DNA of 64,000 bases from Ruegeria sp. TM1040 (GTDB lineage: Bacteria; Pseudomonadota; Alphaproteobacteria; Rhodobacterales; Rhodobacteraceae). The stretch lies in contig NC_008044.1 in assembly GCF_000014065.1 (NCBI RefSeq), positions 2,441,501 to 2,505,500 of the forward strand. The letters are read 5' to 3'. Made by a program: the position numbers and the translations under genes. Of this stretch, positions 25,237 to 34,401 are shown in pieces (within the stretch, counting starts at the first letter, position 1; each line of letters opens with the position of its first letter). The notes below the pieces were generated by a model that saw only the letters and a program-made list of their open reading frames with translations, made no database searches and was not told where the DNA came from.

Positions 25237-26646
25237 ATGTCAATTAGACGGTATTGTGCGGCGGCCCTCACGGGGCTGGCCCTCCTATTTGCTCATTCTC
25301 CCTCGCCCGCAGTGGCGCAGGGGATCAGCGTATTGAAAAAGGGCACCAACGCGGTTCTCGATGTGCCGATGAACCGGGCCGTGGTGGTCGAAGCCGATGT
25401 GCCCTTTGCGGAACTCAGCATCGCCAATCCCAGCATTGCGGATATTTCCTCACTGTCGGATCGCACGATCTATGTGCTGGGCAAATCGCCCGGCCTGACG
25501 ACGCTGACGCTGCTGGACGGCTCTGGCGGGCTGATCACCAACGTGGATGTGCGCGTCGCTGCGGATGTGAGCGAGTTCAAACAGCGCCTGCAGCAGATCC
25601 TGCCCAATGAAAAGATCGAAGTGCGCACCGCCAATGATGGCATTGTTCTCTCTGGCACCGTTTCCAGTGCCCAACGCCTGCAGCGCGCGCTGGATCTGGC
25701 AGAACGCTATGCTCCGGATCGCGTCAGCAACCTGATGACCGTGGGCGGTATTCAGCAAGTGATGCTGAAGGTCCGCTTTGCCGAAATGGAGCGCTCCGTC
25801 AGTAAGTCGCTGGGTGGCTCCATGCTGATCAGATCTTCGGATGGCGCGATTGCCACCGGCTCCTTCCAGAACCGTGGCGGCAACGGAAATATCTTTGGCG
25901 ACAGTGTCACAAGCCCCGTTCAGCTCCAGAGCGAGACCCTTGGCGCAGCCCTGTTCGGTTTCGACATTGGCGCGGTGCAGTTCAACGTGCTCCTGGAAGC
26001 ACTCGAGCAAAAAGGTCTGGTACGCACCCTGGCGGAGCCGAACCTCTCGGCCCTTTCGGGTCAAGAAGCCAATTTCCTCGCCGGTGGTGAATATCCGGTC
26101 CCCGTTGCGCAAGAAGATGGCGTGATCACGGTTGAGTTCAAACCCTTCGGGATTGAGCTGAACTTCATCCCGCGCGTGGTTGATGGCGATCTGATCAATC
26201 TGGAGCTCAAGGCTGCAGTCTCGGCGATCGACACCACCAATTCCGCGACCTTTGACGGGTTCTCCATCAACGCCTTCTCGCGCCGCGAAACCGCAACGAC
26301 GGTAGAGCTGCGCGATGGTGAGAGCTTTGCGATTGCCGGTCTCATTGAGGACGAGTTCCGCGACGGGGCCGCACAGGTGCCTTGGCTTGGCGATGTGCCG
26401 GTTCTGGGCGCCCTCTTCCGCAGTGCAGATTACGCCCGCAACCAGAGCGAATTGGTTATCATCGTCTCGGCTCATCTGGTGACCCCGACCCGCGGCGAAG
26501 CGCTGGCGCTGCCAACAGATCGCATTCGCCCCCCGAGCGAGAAGAATCTGTTCTTGTTCGGACAGACCGAACGCGCACAGGCCGGGGCTGCAGGCGAAGT
26601 TGCAAATCAGGACTTCAACGGCTCTTATGGCTATCTACTTGATTGA
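25237..26646 (+). CDS. cpaC: Tad outer-membrane secretin CpaC (RcpA)
   Basis: Outer-membrane channel of the pilus, 469 residues. A signal peptide ends near VAQG; the N-terminal domain carries the VVVEADVPFAELSIANPSIA and BON-like segment; the C-terminal secretin domain includes VRTLAEPNLSALSGQ and FLAGGEYPVPVAQ and GIELNFIPRVV. The frame is open 96 bp upstream, but ATG 25237 (MSIRRYC) gives a proper signal peptide. The gene begins a unit with the OmpA-like lipoprotein. Confidence 0.94.
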   Translation: MSIRRYCAAALTGLALLFAHSPSPAVAQGISVLKKGTNAVLDVPMNRAVVVEADVPFAELSIANPSIADISSLSDRTIYVLGKSPGLTTLTLLDGSGGLITNVDVRVAADVSEFKQRLQQILPNEKIEVRTANDGIVLSGTVSSAQRLQRALDLAERYAPDRVSNLMTVGGIQQVMLKVRFAEMERSVSKSLGGSMLIRSSDGAIATGSFQNRGGNGNIFGDSVTSPVQLQSETLGAALFGFDIGAVQFNVLLEALEQKGLVRTLAEPNLSALSGQEANFLAGGEYPVPVAQEDGVITVEFKPFGIELNFIPRVVDGDLINLELKAAVSAIDTTNSATFDGFSINAFSRRETATTVELRDGESFAIAGLIEDEFRDGAAQVPWLGDVPVLGALFRSADYARNQSELVIIVSAHLVTPTRGEALALPTDRIRPPSEKNLFLFGQTERAQAGAAGEVANQDFNGSYGYLLD

Positions 26647-26667
26647 TCCAGACAAACGGTGGCGCAG

Positions 26668-27291
26668 ATGTTGAAATATGCAGCAATTTTGGGATTGGCC
26701 TTGGCGACCGGGGCCTGCGCCTACAAAGAGGCGGGCGAGCCCCTTGATCCGAAGTATTTTGGGTCCGCAAACGCCAACAACACCGCCGTGCTCTCGGGTG
26801 ATCGCAGCTACCGGGTGCAACTTGCCACCCGTTTTGCCAACGAAGTTCCGTCAACAATCAACTTCGACTTTGACAGCGCGCGTCTGGATGGCGAGGCCCG
26901 CCGGGTTCTGGACACACAGGCCAAGTGGATCCGTCAGTTCCCGGAGGTGCGGTTCCGGGTCTATGGCCACACCGATGCGGTGGGCAGCCAGACCTACAAC
27001 AAACGCCTTGGCTTGAGGCGCGCCCGCGCTGCGGTCAACTATTTGGTTTCGCGCGGCATTTCGCGCTCGCGGCTTGAGGCCGTCGCCTCCTTTGGCGAGA
27101 CGCAGCCGTTGATCGTGACCGACCAGCGGGAACGCCGCAACCGGCGCACCGTCACCGAAGTCAGCGGCTTTGTCGCGGCGCGGGTGAACGAACTCGATGG
27201 CAAATACGCCGCCGTGATCTATCGCGACTATGTCGAGAGTGCGGTCTCCCCGACTACGATTTCGGCCAAAACCGCGCTCACGGACGAGTGA
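26668..27291 (+). CDS. OmpA-like lipoprotein of the Tad cluster
   Basis: A 207-residue lipoprotein: leader MLKYAAILGLALATG with lipobox ATGAC, and a C-terminal OmpA/Pal peptidoglycan-binding domain with INFDFDSARLDGEARRVL, VYGHTDAVGSQTYNKRLGLR and a terminal RERRNRRTVTEV. It occupies the place that CpaD, the small pilotin-like lipoprotein, has in other Tad loci, so it may anchor the secretin to the wall. A GTG at 26659 is an alternative start; ATG 26668 was preferred. The function in pilus assembly is inferred from position. Confidence 0.88.
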   Translation: MLKYAAILGLALATGACAYKEAGEPLDPKYFGSANANNTAVLSGDRSYRVQLATRFANEVPSTINFDFDSARLDGEARRVLDTQAKWIRQFPEVRFRVYGHTDAVGSQTYNKRLGLRRARAAVNYLVSRGISRSRLEAVASFGETQPLIVTDQRERRNRRTVTEVSGFVAARVNELDGKYAAVIYRDYVESAVSPTTISAKTALTDE

Positions 27292-27540
27292 TCCTCGGAC
27301 CGGACGGGCCTGAGACAAATGAGCTGCGCGCCGATTTCAGGCGGGCAGTTCACCGCCTGCCAAAGCGGTAACAAGTTGTTAGGCATGATTAACATTCCCT
27401 ACAATCGGAGTTTTTTGGCCCCAATCTCGCCCATATTGCGAACGACACTGATCCCATAGGCGCCGTGTCCCTTGTGAAGGAACCGGCGCTGGTCCAACAT
27501 CGGCTGGGTGCCGGGGCCAAACAATGTGGGGATACTGGCG

Positions 27541-28785
27541 ATGACGAGTGGGATTTCGCAAACGGAGGCTGTGCCGATCGCAGCCTGCACAATCAGTCGA
27601 GACGTTCAGAACTTCGATCTGCTGATCGAAGACATGGAAGCGGTTATGGGCGAGGCTTGGGGCGACCTTGGCTTTACTGAATCGCTCGCGTTTTTCTATC
27701 AACCCGAAGCCGAAACTCTGGAGTTCGTGGCGCTTGCGATTGACGCGGAGGATGAGGACAATCTTCCGCTGATGATAGAGATCATCACCCAGGCCAAATC
27801 CCGCAACATCAAGGTCATTCTGGTGGCAGAGGATGTGACGCCCGCCGCGCTGCACAAACTGCTGCGCCAAGGCGCGGATGAATTCATCCCCTACCCTCTG
27901 CCGGAACAGGAACTTGCGGCCGCCATTGACCGCTTGCGTAAACCCGAAGAGGCGCCCGCACCCGCAGCGGCGCCACAGCGGGCACATAAGTTGCATGCAG
28001 ACAGCCAGCGCGAAGGCGCTGTGATCGTGACGCAGGGACTTGCCGGGGGGACCGGTGCGTCCACATTTGCCGTCAACCTCGCCTGGGAGCTTGCGGAGCT
28101 CAACTCGGGCGATCGCCCCTCTGTGTGCCTGCTTGATCTCGACCTGCAAACCGGCTCGGTGTCGACCTATCTCGACCTTCCGCGCCGCGAGGCGGTGATG
28201 GAGATGCTGAGCGAAACCGAAGCCATGGATGAGGACATCTTTGGCCAATCCCTGATTTCCTTTCAGGACAAGCTGCAGGTGCTCACGTCTCCGGCCGATA
28301 TGGTGCCGCTGGAGTTCATCACGCCCGAAGATATTTTGCGGGTGGTTGAGATGGCACGGAGCCACTTTGATTTTGTGGTCATCGACATGCCGCACACAAT
28401 GGTGCAGTGGACCGAAACGGTGCTGAACCTCGCGCATGTCTATTTTGCGATGATCGAACTGGATATGCGCTCGGCGCAGAACGCCTTGCGCGTCAAACGG
28501 GCCCTTCAGTCCGAAGACCTGCCCTTTGAAAAACTGCGTTTCCTGCTCAACAGAGCCCCGAGATTCACCGACCTCAACGGCAAAAGCCGGGTGAAGCGCC
28601 TTGCTGAAAGTCTTGGCATTTCTATCGACGTGCAACTCCCGGATGGCGGAAAAGCGATCCTGCACAGCTGTGATCATGGCCAACCGCTGGCGATCTCTGC
28701 CCCCAAGAACCCTCTGCGCAAGGAAATCGCCAAGCTGGCGAAGAACCTGCATGAGCTGGGACAGGCAGAGGCGGAAGCCGCCTAA
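27541..28785 (+). CDS. cpaE: Pilus localisation protein CpaE/TadZ (ParA/MinD-like)
   Basis: Cytoplasmic protein of about 414 residues that places the Tad machine at the pole in Caulobacter and other bacteria. The N-terminal half is receiver-like (VILVAEDVTPAALHKLL, GADEFIPYPLPEQEL). After a proline/alanine linker comes a MinD/ParA domain with VCLLDLDLQTGSVSTYLDL. The nucleotide loop reads LAGGTGAST, so both lysines of the usual KGGxGKT are missing. A GTG at 27508 is an alternative start; ATG 27541 has GGGGAT upstream. The 249-bp gap before it contains a hairpin and may hold a promoter. Confidence 0.92.
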   Translation: MTSGISQTEAVPIAACTISRDVQNFDLLIEDMEAVMGEAWGDLGFTESLAFFYQPEAETLEFVALAIDAEDEDNLPLMIEIITQAKSRNIKVILVAEDVTPAALHKLLRQGADEFIPYPLPEQELAAAIDRLRKPEEAPAPAAAPQRAHKLHADSQREGAVIVTQGLAGGTGASTFAVNLAWELAELNSGDRPSVCLLDLDLQTGSVSTYLDLPRREAVMEMLSETEAMDEDIFGQSLISFQDKLQVLTSPADMVPLEFITPEDILRVVEMARSHFDFVVIDMPHTMVQWTETVLNLAHVYFAMIELDMRSAQNALRVKRALQSEDLPFEKLRFLLNRAPRFTDLNGKSRVKRLAESLGISIDVQLPDGGKAILHSCDHGQPLAISAPKNPLRKEIAKLAKNLHELGQAEAEAA

Positions 28786-28817
28786 GTCGCAACGCGACAG
28801 CACGGGAAGGTATCGAA

Positions 28818-30275
28818 ATGTTTTCCAAGTACAAAAAGCAATCCTCTGCGCCTGCTGCCCCCGCAGCGGCCCCTGCCGCGGCTCCAAAACCTGCCGCCAG
28901 CCCCAGCGCACCTGCCGCCGGGGTCAAGGCCGTTCTGCGCCGTCCCGACCAGCGCAACGCAGCTGCCGCCGCACCGCAGGACCGTGAGCGCAAGCGCAAG
29001 GAACGGCTGAGCGAGATCAAAATTGATCTGCACAGAGAGCTTTTGGAGAACCTCAACCTCGCCGCGCTTGAAAAAGCCTCTGAATCTGAGCTGCGCAGCG
29101 AGATCGCAGCCATCTCCAATGAGGTGCTTCAGGAAAAAAGCATCGTTTTGAACCGCGAAGACCGTCAGCAGCTCATGAAAGAGCTGTATGACGAGGTCAC
29201 GGGTCTTGGCCCGCTCGAAGCGCTTTTGAAGGATGATACCGTTTCCGATATTCTGGTGAACGGCCCCCAGCAGATCTTTATCGAACGTGCAGGTAAGCTC
29301 GAACTGAGCGACATTACCTTCAAGGATGAAAAGCACCTGATGCGGATCATCGACAAGATCGTCTCGGCTGTGGGGCGTCGAGTTGATGAATCAAATCCCT
29401 ATGTGGATGCCCGTCTCCAGGATGGGTCGCGCTTTAATGCCATGGTGCCGCCGATTGCGGTAGATGGCTCACTGGTGTCGATCCGGAAATTCAAAAAGGA
29501 CAAGTTACAGATCGACGATCTGGTAAACTTTGGTGCCTTCACCGAAGAAATGGCCGCCTATCTTCAGGCTGCTGTCTCGACCCGTCTGAATGTCATCGTG
29601 TCCGGCGGGACGGGCTCTGGTAAGACGACCACGCTCAACGCGCTGTCGAGCTTTATCGACAACTCCGAGCGCATCCTGACCATTGAGGATACGGCGGAAC
29701 TGCAGTTGCAACAGACCCATGTGGGACGCATGGAAAGCCGCCCGCCCAACGTCGAGGGCAAGGGAGAGGTCAGCCCGCGCGACTGTCTGAAAAACGCGCT
29801 GCGGATGCGCCCGGATCGCATCATCGTCGGCGAAACGCGTGGCGCCGAAGTGATCGACATGCTGCAGGCGATGAACACGGGCCACGACGGCTCGATGACC
29901 ACGATCCACGCAAACTCTGCCCGTGACGGGATCTCGCGTCTCGAGAACATGATCGCCATGGCCGGGATCGAGATGCCGATCAAGGCTGTGCGCAGCCAGA
30001 TTGCCTCGGCTGTGAACCTGATCGTACAGGCCTCGCGCCTTCAGGATGGTTCGCGCCGGATGACCTCCATCACCGAGATCACCGGGATGGAAGGCGATGT
30101 TATCTCCATGCAGGAAATCTTTCGCTTCCAGCGCGTGGGCCTTACCCCCGACAACAAGATCATCGGCCATTTTACCGCGACCGGCGTGCGCAGCCATTTC
30201 TCGGAACGCTTCCGCCTCTGGGGCTATGACCTGCCGGCGTCGATCTACGAGCCAACCGTGATGGAGAGCCGCTGA
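28818..30275 (+). CDS. cpaF: Tad secretion ATPase CpaF (TadA)
   Basis: Cytoplasmic hexameric ATPase that drives pilus assembly, 485 residues. After an alanine/proline-rich N-terminal extension it has the family core: Walker A VSGGTGSGKTTTLNAL near residues 263-278, the RILTIEDTAELQL Asp box, Walker B RPDRIIVGETRGAE and the SMTTIHANSARDG His box. All key residues are present. The stop overlaps the tadB start by one base (TGATG). Confidence 0.97.
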   Translation: MFSKYKKQSSAPAAPAAAPAAAPKPAASPSAPAAGVKAVLRRPDQRNAAAAAPQDRERKRKERLSEIKIDLHRELLENLNLAALEKASESELRSEIAAISNEVLQEKSIVLNREDRQQLMKELYDEVTGLGPLEALLKDDTVSDILVNGPQQIFIERAGKLELSDITFKDEKHLMRIIDKIVSAVGRRVDESNPYVDARLQDGSRFNAMVPPIAVDGSLVSIRKFKKDKLQIDDLVNFGAFTEEMAAYLQAAVSTRLNVIVSGGTGSGKTTTLNALSSFIDNSERILTIEDTAELQLQQTHVGRMESRPPNVEGKGEVSPRDCLKNALRMRPDRIIVGETRGAEVIDMLQAMNTGHDGSMTTIHANSARDGISRLENMIAMAGIEMPIKAVRSQIASAVNLIVQASRLQDGSRRMTSITEITGMEGDVISMQEIFRFQRVGLTPDNKIIGHFTATGVRSHFSERFRLWGYDLPASIYEPTVMESR

Positions 30276-31243
30276 TGGAATTCGGGATTGAACCGCTTAT
30301 CTACGGGCTGATCTTCATCGGCGTCCTGGTGCTGGTCGAAGGCATCTATCTGGTTGCCTTTGGCAAATCCATCAGCCTCAACAGCCGGGTGAACCGTCGC
30401 CTCGAGATGCTGGAAAAGGGCGGCAACCGGGAACAGGTGCTTGAGCAACTCCGCAAGGAGATGCAGCAGCACCTCAAATCTCAGTCTATCCCACTCTATT
30501 CCCTGCTGGCCGAGAAGGCGCAGAAGGCGGCCATCGCCTTTACACCGATCCAGTTGATCCTCGTCATGTGCGGTCTCACCGGCGTGGCCTTCATCGGGCT
30601 CAGCGTCGGCACACAAGCCGCGCTTCCTGTGCGCGTTCTTGGCTCGGTCATTATCGGTGTCGGGGCCGTATTCTTCTGGGTAAATTCCAAAGCCAAGAAA
30701 CGCATGGCCAAAATCGAAGAGCAGCTCCCCGATGGGGTCGAGCTGATGGTGCGCTCGCTAAGGGTCGGTCATCCGTTTTCCTCGGCAGTGCAGATCGTGG
30801 CCAAAGAGGTCGAAGACCCGCTGGCCACCGAATTTGGAATCATCGCCGATGAATGCGCCTATGGCCGTGACGTGGGCGAAGCGCTGAAGGAAATGGCCGA
30901 ACGTCTGGACATGCAGGATCTGCGCTTCCTCGCGGTCGCCGTGACGATCCAACAGCAATCGGGCGGCAACCTCGCCGAAGTGCTTGCAGGGCTTGCCAAA
31001 GTGATCCGCGCCCGTTTTCGACTGTTTCGCCGCGTAAAGGCGATCACGGCCGAGGCGCAGTGGTCGGGCAAATTCCTCTCTGGCTTTCCGCTCTTCGTGC
31101 TTGCTGGCACGCTGGTTTCAGACCCGCATTACTATGACAACGTGATCGACCACCCGTGGTTCATGCCCGCCTGTTTCATCGTGGGCGGCATGCTGACGGC
31201 AAATATCTTCGTGATGCGCAAGCTGACGAACATCCAGGTCTGA
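30275..31243 (+). CDS. tadB: Tad inner-membrane platform protein TadB
   Basis: Inner-membrane protein of 322 residues with a T2SSF (GspF-like) domain, forming the platform on which CpaF acts. Hydrophobic helices are at the N-terminus (LIYGLIFIGVLVLVEGIYLV), in the middle and at the C-terminus; the soluble T2SSF segment has LPDGVELMVRSLRVGHPF and ECAYGRDVGEALKEMAERL. It overlaps cpaF by one base and is followed ten bases later by tadC. Confidence 0.94.
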   Translation: MEFGIEPLIYGLIFIGVLVLVEGIYLVAFGKSISLNSRVNRRLEMLEKGGNREQVLEQLRKEMQQHLKSQSIPLYSLLAEKAQKAAIAFTPIQLILVMCGLTGVAFIGLSVGTQAALPVRVLGSVIIGVGAVFFWVNSKAKKRMAKIEEQLPDGVELMVRSLRVGHPFSSAVQIVAKEVEDPLATEFGIIADECAYGRDVGEALKEMAERLDMQDLRFLAVAVTIQQQSGGNLAEVLAGLAKVIRARFRLFRRVKAITAEAQWSGKFLSGFPLFVLAGTLVSDPHYYDNVIDHPWFMPACFIVGGMLTANIFVMRKLTNIQV

Positions 31244-31253
31244 GGAGACAGCC

Positions 31254-32225
31254 ATGGACCCGTTGACCCTTGTTCAAGATCTCCTGATCCAGCACCTAGG
31301 TGAGTTTGGCCCGCTGATGGCGGTTGGATTTCTCGGGCTGCTCTTGGTGGTTGTCGCCGCTTTCTTGCTGTTTAACCAGCCCGAAGACCCGCTGAAGAAA
31401 TTGCAGCGCAACCTCTCCGCCGACCAGAACGCCAAACCCCAGAATGAGCGTCTGCGCCAGGCCAGCCGCAACGAGCAGCTTCAAAAGTTTGCCAACTTCC
31501 TCGAGCCCCAGGACGCCGAGGAACTCTCTGCAATGCAGTTGAAACTGCGGCAGGCGGGATACCAGTCCAAGGATGCGGTGCGGCTCTTTCACTTCCTGCA
31601 GTTTGCACTTGGCTTGGCGGGTTTGGGCTTTGGCCTGTTTCTCGTTTACGTCCTCAATGCCGACGTTGAATATACGACCAACCAGCTTGCGATGCGTGTC
31701 CTCGGTCCTGGTGCTGCGGCCTACTACCTGCCCCGCTACTGGATCACGCGCCGCATCGAGGAGCGCAAGCAAGCGATCACCCGCGCCTTCCCGGACGCGC
31801 TTGATATGATGCTGGTCTGCGTCGAAGCCGGACAGTCTCTGGATCAATCCATTGTACGTGTCGGCAAGGAACTGCAGGCCTCCTACCCCGAGCTTGCAGA
31901 AGAATTCGAGATCGTCGCCCATGAAATGAAAGCCGGTAAGGAAAAGGACAAGGTTCTGCGCGACATGGCCACACGCTGCGGCGTGCAGGATGTCGCCTCC
32001 TTTGTGACGGTGATGATCCAATCGGCTGCCTTCGGTACCTCGATCGCCGATGCGCTCCGGGTTTATGCCGGGGAAATGCGGGACAAACGCGTGATGCGCG
32101 CCGAGGAAGCCGCAAACAAGTTGCCAACCAAAATGACCCTTGCCACAATGGGGCTGACAGTTCCGCCCTTGCTGGCGATCCTGATTGCTCCTTCTGTTCA
32201 GGGGCTGGGAAACATAGGAAAATAG
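31254..32225 (+). CDS. tadC: Tad inner-membrane platform protein TadC
   Basis: Second platform protein, 323 residues, with the T2SSF segment FPDALDMMLVCVEAGQSLDQ and helices at both ends (MAVGFLGLLLVVVAAFLLF; LATMGLTVPPLLAILIAPS). TGAGGAGACAGCC gives a good ribosome site for ATG 31254. It works with TadB and CpaF. A TPR lipoprotein gene follows nine bases later. Confidence 0.94.
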   Translation: MDPLTLVQDLLIQHLGEFGPLMAVGFLGLLLVVVAAFLLFNQPEDPLKKLQRNLSADQNAKPQNERLRQASRNEQLQKFANFLEPQDAEELSAMQLKLRQAGYQSKDAVRLFHFLQFALGLAGLGFGLFLVYVLNADVEYTTNQLAMRVLGPGAAAYYLPRYWITRRIEERKQAITRAFPDALDMMLVCVEAGQSLDQSIVRVGKELQASYPELAEEFEIVAHEMKAGKEKDKVLRDMATRCGVQDVASFVTVMIQSAAFGTSIADALRVYAGEMRDKRVMRAEEAANKLPTKMTLATMGLTVPPLLAILIAPSVQGLGNIGK

Positions 32226-32234
32226 GCCAACAAA

Positions 32235-32840
32235 ATGCAGTTTCGAAACGGGCGCACCCACCTTTTCCGCCTTGTTTCACCCACAGCCGCCATCAGTGCC
32301 CTTGCACTGATGGCGGCATGTGTTTCGGGACAGGGACAGCCCCTCAAGCCGGTGTCGCCAAATGGTGTCTGGGCCCCCGGCGTCGATCAGCGCGGCGAAA
32401 GCGTTCGGGCGCTGGAGGTCGGGCACAGGTTGCTGGCCGCGGATCAGTACGAACTGGCGATCGAGGCCTTCAACCGTGCCGCCCTCGAAGAGGGGCTCAC
32501 AGCCGAAGTGCTGTCGGGTCTTGGCTCGGCCAACCTCGGGCTGGGACGGCTCGGACAGGCGGAAACGCTTTTGCGTCAAGCCGTTGACAAGGAACCCCAG
32601 TGGCCCGAAGCGCTCAACAACCTCGGCACCGTGCTCCTCGAGAAGGGGGAATATGCGGAGGCCGAACAGATCCTGCGCCGCGCCTATGCGCTCGACAATG
32701 GCCAAAGTGACGCAATCCGCGATAATTTGCGCCTCGCTCTCGAAAATCTTGACAACACAGGGCATACTGCCCCCACAGGCGATCAAGATAAACTGGTGCG
32801 AAAAGGCGGGGGCGTGTTCCTCATCGAAACGACACCGTAG
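32235..32840 (+). CDS. TPR lipoprotein of the Tad cluster (TadD-like), copy 1
   Basis: A 201-residue protein with a signal region and lipobox (ALMAAC) and about three tetratricopeptide repeats (EVGHRLLAADQYELAIEAF, VLSGLGSANLGLGRLGQAE, EALNNLGTVLLEKGEYAEAE). TadD proteins of this type are lipoproteins needed for secretin stability in other bacteria. It lies between tadC and a second TPR lipoprotein gene. The assignment to TadD rests on place and domain type. Confidence 0.88.
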   Translation: MQFRNGRTHLFRLVSPTAAISALALMAACVSGQGQPLKPVSPNGVWAPGVDQRGESVRALEVGHRLLAADQYELAIEAFNRAALEEGLTAEVLSGLGSANLGLGRLGQAETLLRQAVDKEPQWPEALNNLGTVLLEKGEYAEAEQILRRAYALDNGQSDAIRDNLRLALENLDNTGHTAPTGDQDKLVRKGGGVFLIETTP

Positions 32841-32873
32841 CGCCAGAGGCAGAGCAGAAAAGGACGCAGCAAA

Positions 32874-33725
32874 ATGCGCCACATGGGTCTATTGGCCGCA
32901 GGGCTGATTGGGGCGCTGTCCCTGACAGCGTGCAGCAAGGAAATTGATAAAGAAGCCGTCGACCGCGCGCTTCAGGACGTCAATGTCGTTGATGAAAGCA
33001 ACCTCAACAGTGTCGTGCTCAACAGTGCCGACCCCAATGAGGCCGTCTCGTACTTTCAGCGCAGTGTGAAACAGTCACCGGATCGGATTGATCTGAACCG
33101 TGGACTGGCAAGCTCGCTTATTCGGGCCAAGCGCTATACCGAAGCAGCTGCCGCATGGCAGCGCGTGGTCGATCTGCCCGAGGCCCAAAGCGCCGACAGC
33201 GTCGAGCTCGCCGATGCCCTCATCCGCAACAACGAGTGGGATAAGGCGCGTCAGGTGCTTGATACCGTGCCGCCCACCCATGAGACCTTCAAACGCTACC
33301 GCCTCGAGGCCATGGTCGCGGATTCGGAACAAAACTGGAAGGCCTCTGACAGCTTTTACGAGACAGCCGTGGGCCTGACGACGAAACCGGCAGGCGTGTT
33401 CAACAACTGGGGCTATTCCAAGCTCACCCGCGGAGACTTCAGCGGGGCCGAGCGTCTCTTTGGCGAGGCGCTGCGTCAGGACCCAAGCCTCTTCACCGCC
33501 AAGAACAACCTCGTTCTGGCCCGCGGCGCGCAACGCAACTACAGCCTGCCCGTGATCGCAATGACCCAGACCGAGCGTGCGCAGCTCTTGCATACGATGG
33601 CGCTCTCTGCGGTGAAACAGGGCGATGTCAGCACGGGTGAAGGCCTCCTGCGGGAAGCCATCGAGACCCACCCGCAGCATTTTGATGCTGCCGCCCGCGC
33701 GCTGGAAGCGCTCGAAAACGGCTGA
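32874..33725 (+). CDS. TPR lipoprotein of the Tad cluster (TadD-like), copy 2
   Basis: A 283-residue lipoprotein with lipobox LTAC at residues 17-20 and several tetratricopeptide-like helices (LNRGLASSLIRAKRYTEAAA, VFNNWGYSKLTRGDFSGAE). It is longer than and only weakly similar to copy 1, so the two probably do different jobs. The prepilin peptidase gene follows 15 bases after its stop. Confidence 0.87.
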   Translation: MRHMGLLAAGLIGALSLTACSKEIDKEAVDRALQDVNVVDESNLNSVVLNSADPNEAVSYFQRSVKQSPDRIDLNRGLASSLIRAKRYTEAAAAWQRVVDLPEAQSADSVELADALIRNNEWDKARQVLDTVPPTHETFKRYRLEAMVADSEQNWKASDSFYETAVGLTTKPAGVFNNWGYSKLTRGDFSGAERLFGEALRQDPSLFTAKNNLVLARGAQRNYSLPVIAMTQTERAQLLHTMALSAVKQGDVSTGEGLLREAIETHPQHFDAAARALEALENG

Positions 33726-33740
33726 TCGGAGCCGCGACAG

Positions 33741-34238
33741 ATGCATTTCCCGCCCGAGGCCGCCCTGTGGTTCCTGCCCTTCGTTGTGCCGCTGTGCTAT
33801 GTGGTGGCGCTGAACGATCTGCGCAGCATGCGCATTCCGAACTGGACGGTCGACACGCTTGGACTGATCTACATCCTGCTTGGCCTCCTGGTGATGCCGA
33901 CATGGGCGGACTACGGCTGGCAGCTGCTGCATCTGCCTGTCGGCATCGCCATCGGATACCTGTTCTACGCCAGCGGTCTGGTCGGGGCGGGAGATGCAAA
34001 ATTTGCAGGTGCCGCAGCGCCTTATGTGGCTTTTGCGGACCTGAAGCTGATCATGATCATCTTTGCGATTACGCTATTGTCGGGTTTTCTGGCCCATCGC
34101 CTTGCGCGCCACACCCCCCTGCGCCGCCTCGCACCCCATTGGCAGAGCTGGAATACGGGCGCGAAGTTTCCAATGGGATTGTGCCTTGGCGCGACCCTTG
34201 CGATCTACCTCGGTCTAGCGGCCTTTGTTCCAGTCTAG
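33741..34238 (+). CDS. cpaA: Prepilin peptidase CpaA (TadV), A24 family
   Basis: Inner-membrane aspartic peptidase, 165 residues, that removes the leader of Flp pilins. The two catalytic aspartates are visible: in VALNDLRSMRIPN near residue 29 and in the GAGDAKFAGAAAPY motif near residue 82. Hydrophobic helices cover most of the rest. Its substrates are presumably the two Flp pilins at 23540 and 23832, which have Asp-Trp instead of Glu-Tyr after the cut. Confidence 0.94.
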   Translation: MHFPPEAALWFLPFVVPLCYVVALNDLRSMRIPNWTVDTLGLIYILLGLLVMPTWADYGWQLLHLPVGIAIGYLFYASGLVGAGDAKFAGAAAPYVAFADLKLIMIIFAITLLSGFLAHRLARHTPLRRLAPHWQSWNTGAKFPMGLCLGATLAIYLGLAAFVPV

Positions 34239-34401
34239 CCCCCTGCCCTGAAACGTCGGGCAAATATCCTGAAAATCACCGTGGTCCTTCGCGGAATTGC
34301 TGCAGGGCTGCCGTGGTCTTGCCACAGTGTTGAATAGTCTCTTTCCAAGATCAAACGTGACGGCATCGCCGTCCCAACCCGCGTGAAAAGAGGCTCGCCT
34401 G

